NCBI RefSeq assembly: GCF_034674885.1
Contig: NZ_JAUCDS010000018.1
Coordinates: 1-64,000 of the forward strand
Length of the DNA: 64,000 nt
DNA from: Castellaniella sp034674885
Lineage (GTDB): Bacteria > Pseudomonadota > Gammaproteobacteria > Burkholderiales > Burkholderiaceae_B
Direction of reading: 5' to 3'
The notes beneath the pieces are model-generated. The model did not search any database. It worked only from the letters and a program-made list of their open reading frames with translations, and was not told the DNA's origin. A program made the translations under genes and the position numbers. Positions 47,575 to 56,612 of this stretch are shown here, in pieces; position 1 is the stretch's first letter; the number at the start of each line of letters is the position of its first letter.

Positions 47575-50454
47575 TTATTTGATCAGCGAGAAGCTTTTCA
47601 GTTTGGGCGCGAATGCCTGTTCGATCAGGGCGTGCTGCTGTTCCTGGTGTTTGGCCAGATAGCCCACGGCCGGAGAAGCCGAGGCCGGACGGCCGGCATA
47701 GCCCAGCTTCTGGCCGTCGTTCATGTTCTCGTACAGATGATGCTGCACGTAGAACCACGGCCCCTGATTCTGGGGCTCGTCCTGCACCCAGACCAGTTCC
47801 TTGGCGTTCTCGTACTTTTGCAGTTCGGCCTGGAAGGCCTTGTGCGCGAAGGGATAGAGCTGTTCGATGCGCAGGATGGCGACGTCCTTGCGATCCTGTT
47901 CGTCGCGGGCATGGACCAGATCGTAGTAGACCTTGCCGGAGCACACCAGCACGCGTTTCACGTCGGCCGGCACGATGTCGGCGCTGACTTCACCGATGAC
48001 GGGCTGGAAGGTGCCCGTGGCCAGTTCTTCCAGCTGGGACGTCGCGGCCTTGTTGCGCAGCAGGGATTTGGGCGTGAAGATCACCAGCGGCTTGCGGAAC
48101 TGGCGGATCATCTGGCGGCGCAGCACGTGGAAGATCTGCGCACCGTTGGTGGGCTGCACGACCTGCATGTTGTTGTCGGCGCACAGTTGCAGGAAGCGCT
48201 CGATGCGGGCGGACGAGTGCTCCGGACCCTGGCCTTCGTAGCCGTGCGGCAGCATCAGCACCAGGCCGCAGGCACGGCCCCATTTGGCCTCGCCCGAGGC
48301 GATGAACTGGTCGATGACGACCTGGGCGCCGTTGGCGAAGTCGCCGAACTGGGCTTCCCAGATGGTCAGGATGTTCGGTTCGGCCGTCGCGTAGCCATAT
48401 TCGAACCCCAGCACAGCGGCTTCGGACAGCACCGAGTCGATGACGGTGAACGGCGCCTGGCCTTCGGAGACGTTCTGCAGGGGAATGTAGGTGCCTGCAT
48501 CCCAGCGCTCGCGCTTCTGGTCGTGCAGAACGGCATGGCGGTGGGTGAAGGTACCCCGCCCCGAATCCTGCCCGGTGATGCGGATGGCATAGCCGTTGGC
48601 CACCAGGGTGGCAAACGCCAGGTGCTCGCCCATGCCCCAGTCGATCGGGTGTTCGCCGCGCGCCATGGCCAGGCGGTCGTTCAGGAGCTTGTTGACCAGC
48701 GGGTGGACCGTGAAGCCTTCCGGCACCTGCGTCAGTTTTTCGCCGATGCGGGTCAGTTCGGCCAGCGGCACGCCGGTATCGGCGTGGTCGGTCCATTTGG
48801 CGCCCAGGAACGACGACCAGTCGGTGGCGTACTTGTTCTTGTAGTCGGTCAGGACGGGTTCGACCGTGCGCTGGCCGTCTTCCATCAACTGGCGGTAGTC
48901 CTTGACCATCTGGTCGGGTTCGCCTTCGGCCAGGATGCCCTGGGCCACCAGGCGATCCGCATACAGTTTGCGGGTGCCGGGGTGCTTGCCGATGCTCTTG
49001 TACATCAGCGGCTGGGTCAGGGACGGAGTGTCTTGTTCGTTGTGGCCCAGTTTGCGGAAGCAGACGATGTCCACCACCACGTCGTGGCCGAACTGTTGGC
49101 GATAATCCAGCGCCAGTTTCGTCGCGAAGACTACGGCTTCGGGGTCGTCGCCATTGACGTGGAAGACCGGGGCTTCGATCATCTTGACCACGTCCGTGCA
49201 ATACAGCGTGGAACGGGTGTCGCGCGGGTCGGAGGTCGTGAAGCCGATCTGGTTGTTGATGACGATGTGCAGCGTGCCGCCGGTACCGTAGCCGCGCGTC
49301 TGGGCCAGGTTCAGGGTTTCCATGACCACGCCCTGGCCGGCAAAGGCCGCGTCGCCGTGCACCAGCACGGGCAGGACCTGATCGCCCTTCGGGTCGCCGC
49401 GACGGTCCTGGCGGGCGCGCACGCTGCCCTCGACCACCGGGTTGACGATTTCCAGGTGCGAGGGGTTGAAGGCCAGGGACAGGTGCAGCGGGCCGCCGCG
49501 CGTGGACAGGTCGCTGGAAAAGCCGTTGTGGTATTTGACGTCGCCGTCGCTGAGCGCCTGGGTGTGCTTGCCTTCGAATTCGGCAAACAGGTCGCCGGGC
49601 ATTTTGCCCATGATGTTGACCAGCAGGTTCAGACGGCCCCGGTGGGCCATGCCGACGACGATTTCCTGCACGCCGTTTTCGCCTGCGTGGTTGACGACTT
49701 CATCCATGGAGGCGATGAAGCTTTCGCCGCCTTCCAGGGAAAAGCGTTTCTGGCCGACGTATTTGGTGTGCAGGAAGCGTTCCAGGCCTTCGGCCTCGGT
49801 GACCTGCTGCAGGATGTTGCGTTTCTGTTCGACGGTGAATTCCGGCACGCCCAGAGTGGATTCCAGGCGTTCCTGGATCCAGCGTTTTACCGCCGGATCG
49901 GAGATGTGCATGAATTCCACGCCGACGTTGCGGCAATAGGTGTCCTGCAGAGCCTTCAGGATGTCCCGCATGGTCATCGTGTCGGCTTTGGTGAAATAGG
50001 TATTGGTCGCCGAATAGATCTGATCCAGATCGGCTTCGGACAGGCCGTAGAAGGCGGGATCCAGTTCCGGGATGGCCGGACGGTCGCGGCGCTTCAGCGG
50101 ATCGAGCTGGGCAATACGAGAACCCAGCGAGCGATACGCCGCAATGATGGACTGGACGTAAACCTGTTTGCCGGCGATGGCCAGGGCCTGGTCGGAGGCC
50201 TGTGCCGGGCGCACCTGAAAGGCGTTTTCGCGGGCCCGCAGGGCGAAGGATGCAACGATGGGGGCGTGTGCCTGATCGCGGGTGGCTTCACGGCCATCGG
50301 CCGCCGGCTGATGCTGCAACTGATCGAAGTAGCTACGCCACTGATCTGGAATGGAACCCGGATTATCGAGGTAGTCTTCGTAGAGTTCTTCTACGTAGGG
50401 TGCATTGGCACCGAAAAGATAGGAATTGGACTGGAGTTCTTGTTCCGTGGGCAT
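47575..50454 (-). CDS. sucA: 2-oxoglutarate dehydrogenase E1
   Basis: A 959-residue thiamine-diphosphate enzyme that decarboxylates 2-oxoglutarate, committing step of this part of the citric acid cycle. Recognisable parts: 'NSYLFGANAPYVEELYEDYL' at the N-terminus, 'GMAHRGRLNLLVNI', 'HVNGDDPEAV' and 'LPHGYEGQGPEHSSARIERFL'. The ATG at 50454 is preferred; a GTG 12 bases upstream is an alternative. First of sucA-sucB-lpdA-zapE-trpS. A 300-base gap separates it from divergent maeB. Confidence 0.96.
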   Translation of the reverse strand: MPTEQELQSNSYLFGANAPYVEELYEDYLDNPGSIPDQWRSYFDQLQHQPAADGREATRDQAHAPIVASFALRARENAFQVRPAQASDQALAIAGKQVYVQSIIAAYRSLGSRIAQLDPLKRRDRPAIPELDPAFYGLSEADLDQIYSATNTYFTKADTMTMRDILKALQDTYCRNVGVEFMHISDPAVKRWIQERLESTLGVPEFTVEQKRNILQQVTEAEGLERFLHTKYVGQKRFSLEGGESFIASMDEVVNHAGENGVQEIVVGMAHRGRLNLLVNIMGKMPGDLFAEFEGKHTQALSDGDVKYHNGFSSDLSTRGGPLHLSLAFNPSHLEIVNPVVEGSVRARQDRRGDPKGDQVLPVLVHGDAAFAGQGVVMETLNLAQTRGYGTGGTLHIVINNQIGFTTSDPRDTRSTLYCTDVVKMIEAPVFHVNGDDPEAVVFATKLALDYRQQFGHDVVVDIVCFRKLGHNEQDTPSLTQPLMYKSIGKHPGTRKLYADRLVAQGILAEGEPDQMVKDYRQLMEDGQRTVEPVLTDYKNKYATDWSSFLGAKWTDHADTGVPLAELTRIGEKLTQVPEGFTVHPLVNKLLNDRLAMARGEHPIDWGMGEHLAFATLVANGYAIRITGQDSGRGTFTHRHAVLHDQKRERWDAGTYIPLQNVSEGQAPFTVIDSVLSEAAVLGFEYGYATAEPNILTIWEAQFGDFANGAQVVIDQFIASGEAKWGRACGLVLMLPHGYEGQGPEHSSARIERFLQLCADNNMQVVQPTNGAQIFHVLRRQMIRQFRKPLVIFTPKSLLRNKAATSQLEELATGTFQPVIGEVSADIVPADVKRVLVCSGKVYYDLVHARDEQDRKDVAILRIEQLYPFAHKAFQAELQKYENAKELVWVQDEPQNQGPWFYVQHHLYENMNDGQKLGYAGRPASASPAVGYLAKHQEQQHALIEQAFAPKLKSFSLIK

Positions 50455-50470
50455 TGTGCGCTTCACCTGA

Positions 50471-50485
50471 CGGGTGTTTCACCCG
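50471..50485. repeat. Short hairpin in the sucA leader
   Basis: CGGGTG-TTT-CACCCG, a perfect 6-bp stem, lies 17 bases upstream of the sucA start on the minus strand. It could form in the 5' leader. Short, so chance is possible. Confidence 0.35.
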
Positions 50486-50593
50486 AACGATGCAGATTGA
50501 AAAACCTTCCGCGACTCGGCCAGACCGATGAGCGGATAGCAGGGGCAGAAGGCTGATGTACGACGCCTTGCATAAGCCGTATTAAGGCTAAAG

Positions 50594-50619
50594 TATACCC
50601 GTGTTGCCACGCGGGTATA
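50594..50619. promoter_or_regulatory. Inverted repeat in the sucA / maeB divergent region
   Basis: TATACCCG-N10-CGGGTATA, an 8-bp inverted repeat near the middle of the 307-base gap between sucA and maeB, the longest intergenic gap in the window. It may be an operator for either gene or a leader hairpin. Apart from this and the short hairpin near sucA, I see nothing else definite in the gap. Confidence 0.4.
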
Positions 50620-50761
50620 AACTGACCAGCCCAAAACGCCCGGTCCATGCCCCTTTTCACGAGATTGGCGTTGGTATTTACAAACACTCGCGCGAATATG
50701 GCCTCGCCCGAGCCGATCGCGACGACATCAGACCAATAAATCAGCAGGAGCACTCGTCATC

Positions 50762-53056
50762 ATGAATTTGAAAGATGATCGCGCCAAAATGGCGCTTGAT
50801 TACCACGCCTTCCCGACCCCCGGAAAAATTTCCGTCGTCCCCACCAAGCCCCTGGCCAACCAGGATGACCTGACGCTGGCGTATTCGCCGGGCGTGGCCA
50901 TCGCCAGCATGACCATTCACGCAGAAGGCGAAGCCGCCGCCGCGAAATACACTTCGCGCGCCAACCTGGTGGGCGTCGTGACCAACGGCACCGCCGTGCT
51001 GGGTCTGGGCAACATCGGGCCGCTGGCCGCCAAACCCGTCATGGAAGGCAAGGGCTGCCTGTTCAAGAAATTCGCCGGCATCGACGTGTTCGACATCGAG
51101 CTGAACGAACACGACCCCGACAAACTGGTGGACATCATTGCCGCACTGGAACCCACGCTGGGCGGCATCAACCTGGAAGACATCAAGGCGCCGGAATGCT
51201 TCTACATTGAAAAGAAGCTGCGCGAGCGCATGAAGATCCCCGTCTTCCACGACGACCAGCACGGCACGGCCATCATTTCCTCGGCTGCCGTCCTGAACGG
51301 CCTGAAGGTCGTCGGCAAGGACATCGGCCAGGTCAAGCTGGTCTGCTCGGGCGCCGGGGCCGCCGCCATCGCCTGCCTGGACCTGCTGGTGAAACTCGGC
51401 GTGTCTCAACAGAACATCTACGTGGTCGACTCGCGCGGCGTGATCTGGCAGGGCCGCGACGAAAAGATGGAACCCAACAAGGCCCGCTACGCGCAACAAA
51501 CCGACGCCCGCACCCTGGCCGACGTCTGCAAGGGCGCCGACGTGTTCCTGGGCTGCTCGGCCCCCGGCGTGCTGACCCAGGACATGGTGCGCAGCATGGC
51601 CGACCGGCCGCTGATCCTGGCCCTGGCCAACCCCGACCCGGAAATCCGCCCGGAAGACGCCAAGGCCGCACGGCCGGACTGCATCGTCGCCACTGGCCGT
51701 TCCGACTATCCCAACCAGGTCAACAACGTCCTGTGCTTCCCCTTCATTTTCCGGGGTGCGATGGACTGCGGCGCGACCGTCATCAATGAAGAGATGAAAC
51801 TGGCCTGCGTCAAGGCCATCGCCGAACTGGCCGAGGCCGAGAGCAGCGCCGAAGTCGCCGGCGCCTACGCCGACCAGGACCTGTCCTTCGGCCCGGAATA
51901 CATCATTCCCAAGCCCTTCGACCCGCGCCTGATCGTCAAGATCGCCCCGGCCATCGCCCAGGCCGCCGCGGATTCCGGCGTGGCCCGCCGCCCCATCGAG
52001 GACATGGACGCCTACCGCCAGTCCCTGATGAGCATCGTCTACCACTCGGGCCAGCTGATGCGCCCGCTGTTCCGCCAGGCAAAATCCGCGCCCAAGCGCG
52101 TCATCTATGCCGACGGCGAAGACGAGCGCGTGCTGCGCGCCGCCCAGACGGTGCTGGACGAACAGATCGCCACCCCCATTCTGGTGGGGCGGCCTTCGGT
52201 GATCGACATGCGCATCCAGAAATTCGGCTTGCGCCTGGTGCCGGGCCAGAATGTGGAGATCGTCAATCCGGAAGACGACAACCGCTTCAACGAGACCTGG
52301 ACGGCCTACTACAAGCTGCGCGGCCGCGAGGGCGTCACGCCCGAGATCGCCAAGGCGATGGTGCGCAAGCACAATTCCCTGATCGGCGTGATGCTGCTGC
52401 AGCGCGGCGATGCCGACGCCATGATCTGCGGGGTGGCCAGCCGCTTCGACAACCAGCTGAAATACGTGCAGGAAGTCATCGGTCTGAAACCGACGGCACG
52501 CACCTACGCGGCGATGAACGTGCTGATGCTGCCGACGCAGACGCTGTTCATCTGCGACACGCACGTCAATGAAAATCCCGATGCGGAACAGATCGCCGAC
52601 ATGACGATCCAGGCTGCCGAGGAAGTCCGCCGTTTCGGTATCGTGCCTAAAATCGCCCTGCTCTCGCATTCCAACTTCGGCAGCCGGCCCACGGCATCCT
52701 CGCTGAAGATGGCCGAGGCGCGCCGCCTGATCGCCGAACGCGCCCCGCACCTGGAAGTAGACGGCGAAATGCACGCCGACTCGGCCTTGTCGGAATCGAT
52801 CCGCACAAAGGCCTACCCCGACACGACACTGAAGGGGCCGGCCAACCTGCTGATCACGCCCAACCTGGACGCCGGCAACATCACCTACAACATGCTGAAG
52901 ATGACCGGCAGCCATGGCGTGGCGATGGGTCCGGTGCTGCTGGGCGCAGCCCGTCCGGTGCATATCCTGACCACCAGTTCCACCGTGCGGCGTATCATCA
53001 ACATGACGGCCCTGGCGGTGGTGGACGCCCAACAGGAGGCCGGCCAGGCGGTCTGA
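50762..53056 (+). CDS. maeB: NADP-dependent malic enzyme with phosphotransacetylase-like domain
   Basis: A 764-residue fusion: malic enzyme at residues 1-430 ('LTLAYSPGVA', 'NGTAVLGLGNIGP', 'HDDQHGTAI', 'SGAGAAAIACLDLL') and a phosphotransacetylase-like domain at about 440-764 ('VIYADGEDERVLRAAQ', 'DTHVNENPDAEQ'). It converts malate to pyruvate with NADPH; the C-terminal domain is regulatory, binding acetyl-CoA, rather than catalytic in E. coli MaeB. Ribosome site AGGAGCACTCG. A strong terminator follows. Confidence 0.95.
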   Translation: MNLKDDRAKMALDYHAFPTPGKISVVPTKPLANQDDLTLAYSPGVAIASMTIHAEGEAAAAKYTSRANLVGVVTNGTAVLGLGNIGPLAAKPVMEGKGCLFKKFAGIDVFDIELNEHDPDKLVDIIAALEPTLGGINLEDIKAPECFYIEKKLRERMKIPVFHDDQHGTAIISSAAVLNGLKVVGKDIGQVKLVCSGAGAAAIACLDLLVKLGVSQQNIYVVDSRGVIWQGRDEKMEPNKARYAQQTDARTLADVCKGADVFLGCSAPGVLTQDMVRSMADRPLILALANPDPEIRPEDAKAARPDCIVATGRSDYPNQVNNVLCFPFIFRGAMDCGATVINEEMKLACVKAIAELAEAESSAEVAGAYADQDLSFGPEYIIPKPFDPRLIVKIAPAIAQAAADSGVARRPIEDMDAYRQSLMSIVYHSGQLMRPLFRQAKSAPKRVIYADGEDERVLRAAQTVLDEQIATPILVGRPSVIDMRIQKFGLRLVPGQNVEIVNPEDDNRFNETWTAYYKLRGREGVTPEIAKAMVRKHNSLIGVMLLQRGDADAMICGVASRFDNQLKYVQEVIGLKPTARTYAAMNVLMLPTQTLFICDTHVNENPDAEQIADMTIQAAEEVRRFGIVPKIALLSHSNFGSRPTASSLKMAEARRLIAERAPHLEVDGEMHADSALSESIRTKAYPDTTLKGPANLLITPNLDAGNITYNMLKMTGSHGVAMGPVLLGAARPVHILTTSSTVRRIINMTALAVVDAQQEAGQAV

Positions 53057-53076
53057 GCCTCACTGCTCTCCAAAGC

Positions 53077-53102
53077 ATCGGCCACCCCTTGGGGTGGCCG
53101 AT
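53077..53102 (+). terminator. Strong terminator hairpin after maeB
   Basis: A 12-bp perfect palindromic stem ATCGGCCACCCC / GGGGTGGCCGAT with TT at the tip, 20 bases after the maeB stop, followed by ATTCATTCT. It also serves the opposing gene ending at 53145. Confidence 0.7.
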
Positions 53103-53144
53103 ATTCATTCTGGCATCGCCATCCACCTGCCGGCCTGCGGGCTC

Positions 53145-54158
53145 TCACGCATCGGGCGCCAACGCCTGGATTTCCTGATACAAGGCGCGCGGTACGGCGA
53201 TGCCTTGTTCCCTGCTGCGCGCGCGGGCCGCATAGCGGCGCTGCGACGGCAGGCGCGCGCCCTGTGATTCAATGGCTTCGAACAAGGTTTCCGCCCGGGC
53301 CTGCGACTCGGCGGAATCGCCGAACACCGCTGGATCAAATGCCAGGATCAGTTCCCCATGGCATGGGGATGCCTTCGCCCCCGCGTCGTGGTCCAGGGAT
53401 TCGCTGCTGAGCCAGTCCCCGATCAGGGCTCCGGCCATCAGTTCCACCATCGTCGACAGCGCCGAGCCCTTGTGGCCGCCAAAGGTCAGCATCGCGCCCG
53501 CCATCACGGCCAGCGGATCGGTGGAGGGCCGGCCCTCGGCGTCCACTCCGCAGCCGGTCGGCAAGGGTTGGCCGCTGCGTCGGTGCAGTTCGAGATCCCC
53601 CCGGGCGATGGCGCTGGTGGCGAAATCGAAGACGTAGGGGTCTCGCCCCGAACGCGGCCAGCCAAAAGCGATCGGGTTGGTCCCCAGCGCTGGCCGGCGG
53701 CCGCCCGCAGGCGCCACCCAGGCATGGCTGGGTGTCAGGGCCAGCGCGACCAGCCCGCGCTCGGTCAGGGCCTCGATTTCCGGCCACAAGGCCGAAAAAT
53801 GCACGCAATGCCGGATGACCAGCGCCCCGATGCCCTGCCTGCGCGCCAGATGGGTCAGCGGATCCAGCCCGCGCTCGAACGCCAACGGCGCAAAACCGAA
53901 ATCCGCCTCGACCCGGACGATGGAGCCCGCGCCGTCAACCAGGCGCGGTTGCGCGGCGGTGTTGACCTTGCCCGCCCGGATGGTCCGAACACAATCCAGG
54001 ATCCGGTACACGCCATGGGACTGGCAGTCATCACGCTGGCCGGCGATCACCACGCGGGTGATCGCACCGGCATGCGCCTCGTCCAGCCCATGATGGCGCA
54101 AGACGCGCATGGACAGGGACTCGAGTGCCTCGGGGCTCAGGTGCAGCATGTCGGTCAT
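53145..54158 (-). CDS. LDH2-family malate/lactate/ureidoglycolate-type dehydrogenase
   Basis: A 337-residue NAD(P)-dependent oxidoreductase of the LDH2/MDH2 family, distinct from the classical lactate and malate dehydrogenases. The family signature 'GTNPIAFGWP' and 'FGGHKGSALSTMVELMAGAL' are clear. Members act on malate, lactate, ureidoglycolate, 2,3-diketogulonate or delta1-piperideine-2-carboxylate, so the substrate is open; the last would link to lysine breakdown seen at 30-33 kb (speculative). The ATG at 54158 follows GGAGA; an earlier in-frame start would run into the gltA terminator. Confidence 0.85.
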   Translation of the reverse strand: MTDMLHLSPEALESLSMRVLRHHGLDEAHAGAITRVVIAGQRDDCQSHGVYRILDCVRTIRAGKVNTAAQPRLVDGAGSIVRVEADFGFAPLAFERGLDPLTHLARRQGIGALVIRHCVHFSALWPEIEALTERGLVALALTPSHAWVAPAGGRRPALGTNPIAFGWPRSGRDPYVFDFATSAIARGDLELHRRSGQPLPTGCGVDAEGRPSTDPLAVMAGAMLTFGGHKGSALSTMVELMAGALIGDWLSSESLDHDAGAKASPCHGELILAFDPAVFGDSAESQARAETLFEAIESQGARLPSQRRYAARARSREQGIAVPRALYQEIQALAPDA

Positions 54159-54250
54159 GGGGACGTTCTCCGTGCAAGTCAACCCGCCGACCTTACCGAC
54201 AAGCCATTGGCGTTGCAAGTCGGGACCCGGGCGATATCCGGATGCCAGGC

Positions 54251-54275
54251 ATGAAAAACGGGCCCGAAGGCCCGT
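54251..54275 (-). terminator. Rho-independent terminator of the sdh-gltA operon
   Basis: On the minus strand ACGGGCC-TTCG-GGCCCGT forms a 7-bp stem with a UUCG tetraloop, directly followed by TTTTC. It begins 27 bases after the gltA stop. This is the clearest intrinsic terminator in the window. Confidence 0.85.
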
Positions 54276-54301
54276 CTTCATGCTGCGGCGATGTGGAAGG
54301 A

Positions 54302-55597
54302 TTACTTCACGTCGCGCGCCGCAGCGCCGGTGTACAGCTGGCGCGGGCGGCCGATCTTGTAGTTGGGATCGGACAGCATTTCATTCCACTGGGCGATCCA
54401 GCCCACCGTGCGGGCCAGCGCGAAGATGGCCGTGAACAGCGACGTCGGGATGCCGATGGCGCGTTGCACGATACCCGAATAGAAGTCGACGTTCGGGTAG
54501 AGCTTGCGTTCCACGAAGTACGGATCTTCCAGGGCGATGCGCTCGACTTCCATGGCGAGCTTGAACAGCGGGTCGTTGTGCAGGCCCAGCGCGTCCAGCA
54601 CTTCGCGGCAGGTTTCCTGCATCATCTTGGCGCGCGGGTCGTAGTTCTTGTAGACGCGGTGGCCAAAACCCATCAGGCGCACACCGGAATTCTTGTCCTT
54701 GACCTTTTCCATGAACTCGCCGACCTTGGCGATGCCGCCATTGGCCTGGATGTTTTCCAGCATGTTCAGGCAGGCTTCGTTGGCGCCGCCGTGTGCCGGG
54801 CCCCACAGGCAGGCCACGCCGGCCGCAATGGCGGCAAACGGGTTGGTGCCCGACGAACCGCACAGCCGCACCGTAGAGGTGGACGCATTCTGTTCGTGAT
54901 CGGCGTGCAGGATGAAGATGCGGTCCAGCGCGCGTTCCACCACATCATTGACCTGGTAGTCGTCGCACGGGGTGGCGAACATCATGCGCAGGAAGTTGCC
55001 GGTATAGGACAGGTCGTTCTTCGGGTAGATGAAGGGCTGGCCCAGGGAATGCTTGTACGCCATGGCGACCAGGGTCGGCATCTTGGCGATCAGGCGGATG
55101 GCGGAGACTTCGCGATGATGCGGATTGGTGATGTCGGTCGAGTCGTGATAGAAGGCCGACAGCGCCCCCACCAGACCGGTCAGCACCGCCATCGGGTGCG
55201 CGTCGCGGCGGAAGCCCTGCAGGAAGGTGTGCATCTGTTCGTGCACCAGGGTGTGGTGCGTGACCAGGCTGTCGAATTCCTGCTTCTGCTGATCGTTGGG
55301 CAGTTCGCCGTTCATGATCAGATAGCAGATCGTCAGGAAATCACATTTCTGCGCCAGCTGATCGATCGGGTAGCCGCGATACAGCAGTTGACCCTTGTCG
55401 CCATCGATATAGGTGATGGCCGATTCGCAGGAAGCGGTCGCCATGAAGCCCGGATCGTACGTGAACATCCCGGTCTGGCCGTAGAGCTTGCGGATGTCGA
55501 TGACGTTCGGGCCGACAGTGCCCTGATACACGGGAAATTCAACCGACGGGCTGCCGTCGGAGAACGATAGCGTGGCTTTTTTATCGGATAGCTGCAT
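54302..55597 (-). CDS. gltA: Citrate synthase
   Basis: A 431-residue hexameric-type (type II, Gram-negative) citrate synthase. Catalytic residues lie in 'HADHEQNASTSTVRL', 'GFGHRVYKNYDPRA' and 'VDFYSGIVQRAIGIP'. It condenses acetyl-CoA and oxaloacetate. Last gene in sdhC-D-A-B-sdhE-gltA, 16 bases after sdhE. A second, methylcitrate-type synthase (prpC) is at 62347. Confidence 0.96.
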   Translation of the reverse strand: MQLSDKKATLSFSDGSPSVEFPVYQGTVGPNVIDIRKLYGQTGMFTYDPGFMATASCESAITYIDGDKGQLLYRGYPIDQLAQKCDFLTICYLIMNGELPNDQQKQEFDSLVTHHTLVHEQMHTFLQGFRRDAHPMAVLTGLVGALSAFYHDSTDITNPHHREVSAIRLIAKMPTLVAMAYKHSLGQPFIYPKNDLSYTGNFLRMMFATPCDDYQVNDVVERALDRIFILHADHEQNASTSTVRLCGSSGTNPFAAIAAGVACLWGPAHGGANEACLNMLENIQANGGIAKVGEFMEKVKDKNSGVRLMGFGHRVYKNYDPRAKMMQETCREVLDALGLHNDPLFKLAMEVERIALEDPYFVERKLYPNVDFYSGIVQRAIGIPTSLFTAIFALARTVGWIAQWNEMLSDPNYKIGRPRQLYTGAAARDVK

Positions 55598-55613
55598 GTG
55601 ATTTTCCTTTAAG

Positions 55614-55877
55614 TTACAGCGCTTTCATTTGCTCGACGAGCCGCCGGATGTCGGGGGTGTCGTACACCCCATCCAGATCCGAGCGTCCCAGCAGGACGTC
55701 GAGCAATTCGTTGTCGCCCATTTCAAAAAGCTGCGTCAGCGCCCGGACGTCGGTCTCGGTCAACTGCGCTTCGCAGGAATCCAGGAAGCGCGTGATGATG
55801 AGATCGTTTTCGAGCAGACCGCGGCGGGCCCGCCAGCGCAGACGCGCGCGGTCCAGATCGGATAGATCGCTGGACAT
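55614..55877 (-). CDS. sdhE: FAD assembly factor for succinate dehydrogenase
   Basis: An 87-residue SdhE/YgfY (SDHAF2-like) protein that helps attach FAD to SdhA. The conserved 'RRGLLEND' (RGxxE) motif is present near residues 16-23. The ATG at 55877 lies 8 bases after the sdhB stop; a longer frame upstream overlaps sdhB and has no support. Confidence 0.93.
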   Translation of the reverse strand: MSSDLSDLDRARLRWRARRGLLENDLIITRFLDSCEAQLTETDVRALTQLFEMGDNELLDVLLGRSDLDGVYDTPDIRRLVEQMKAL

Positions 55878-55885
55878 GCGAACGC

Positions 55886-56599
55886 CTACACCGTACGCCG
55901 GACGAGCATTTCCTTGATCTTGCCGATGGCGGCCGACGGATTCAGACCCTTCGGACAGACTTCGGTGCAATTCATGATCGTGTGGCAGCGGAAGAGCCGG
56001 TATGGATCTTCCAGGTTGTCCAGGCGCTCGCCGGTGGCGCGGTCGCGCGAATCGGCGATGAAGCGATAGGCTTGCAGCAGGCCGGCCGGGCCGACGAATT
56101 TATCGGGGTTCCACCAGAAAGAGGGACAGGCCGTCGAGCAGCAACCGCACAGGATGCATTCGTACAGGCCGTTGAGTTCCTCGCGTTCTTCGGGGGACTG
56201 CAGGCGTTCCTTTTCAGGCGGCGGTTCGTCGTTGATCAGGTACGGCTTGATCGAATGGTACTGATCGTAGAAGAAAGTCATATCCACGATCAGGTCGCGC
56301 ACCACGGGCAGGCCGGGCAGCGGCTTCAGGACGATGGGCTCGGTCAGGTCCAGCATGTTGGTCGTGCAGGCCAGGCCGTTGTGTCCGTTGATGTTCATGG
56401 CATCGGACCCGCACACGCCCTCGCGGCAGGAACGGCGCAGCGCCAGGCTGTCGTCGACGTCGTTCTTGATGCGCAGAATGGCATCCAGCAGCATCTTGTC
56501 GGAAGGTTGCAGCTCGACTTCCAGTTTCTGCATGTAGGGCCGCTCGTCCTTGTCCGGATCGTAGCGGTAGATCTCAAATTTCACGATACGTTTAGTCAT
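55886..56599 (-). CDS. sdhB: Succinate dehydrogenase iron-sulfur subunit
   Basis: A 237-residue subunit with three iron-sulfur clusters: [2Fe-2S] in 'CREGVCGSDAMNINGHNGLAC', split here only by family pattern, [4Fe-4S] in 'CILCGCCSTACP' and [3Fe-4S] in 'CHTIMNCTEVCPKGLNP'. It passes electrons from SdhA to quinone at the SdhCD anchor. 13 bases after sdhA. Confidence 0.96.
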   Translation of the reverse strand: MTKRIVKFEIYRYDPDKDERPYMQKLEVELQPSDKMLLDAILRIKNDVDDSLALRRSCREGVCGSDAMNINGHNGLACTTNMLDLTEPIVLKPLPGLPVVRDLIVDMTFFYDQYHSIKPYLINDEPPPEKERLQSPEEREELNGLYECILCGCCSTACPSFWWNPDKFVGPAGLLQAYRFIADSRDRATGERLDNLEDPYRLFRCHTIMNCTEVCPKGLNPSAAIGKIKEMLVRRTV

Positions 56600-56612
56600 G
56601 ACGATATCCAGA

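Noticed and set aside
47632..50556. A long open frame (over 900 codons) on the plus strand across sucA
   Set aside because: It is antisense to sucA, whose family motifs are unmistakable. Long antisense frames are expected in GC-rich genes with strong third-position GC bias. The translation is rich in His, Gln and Arg and matches nothing I know.
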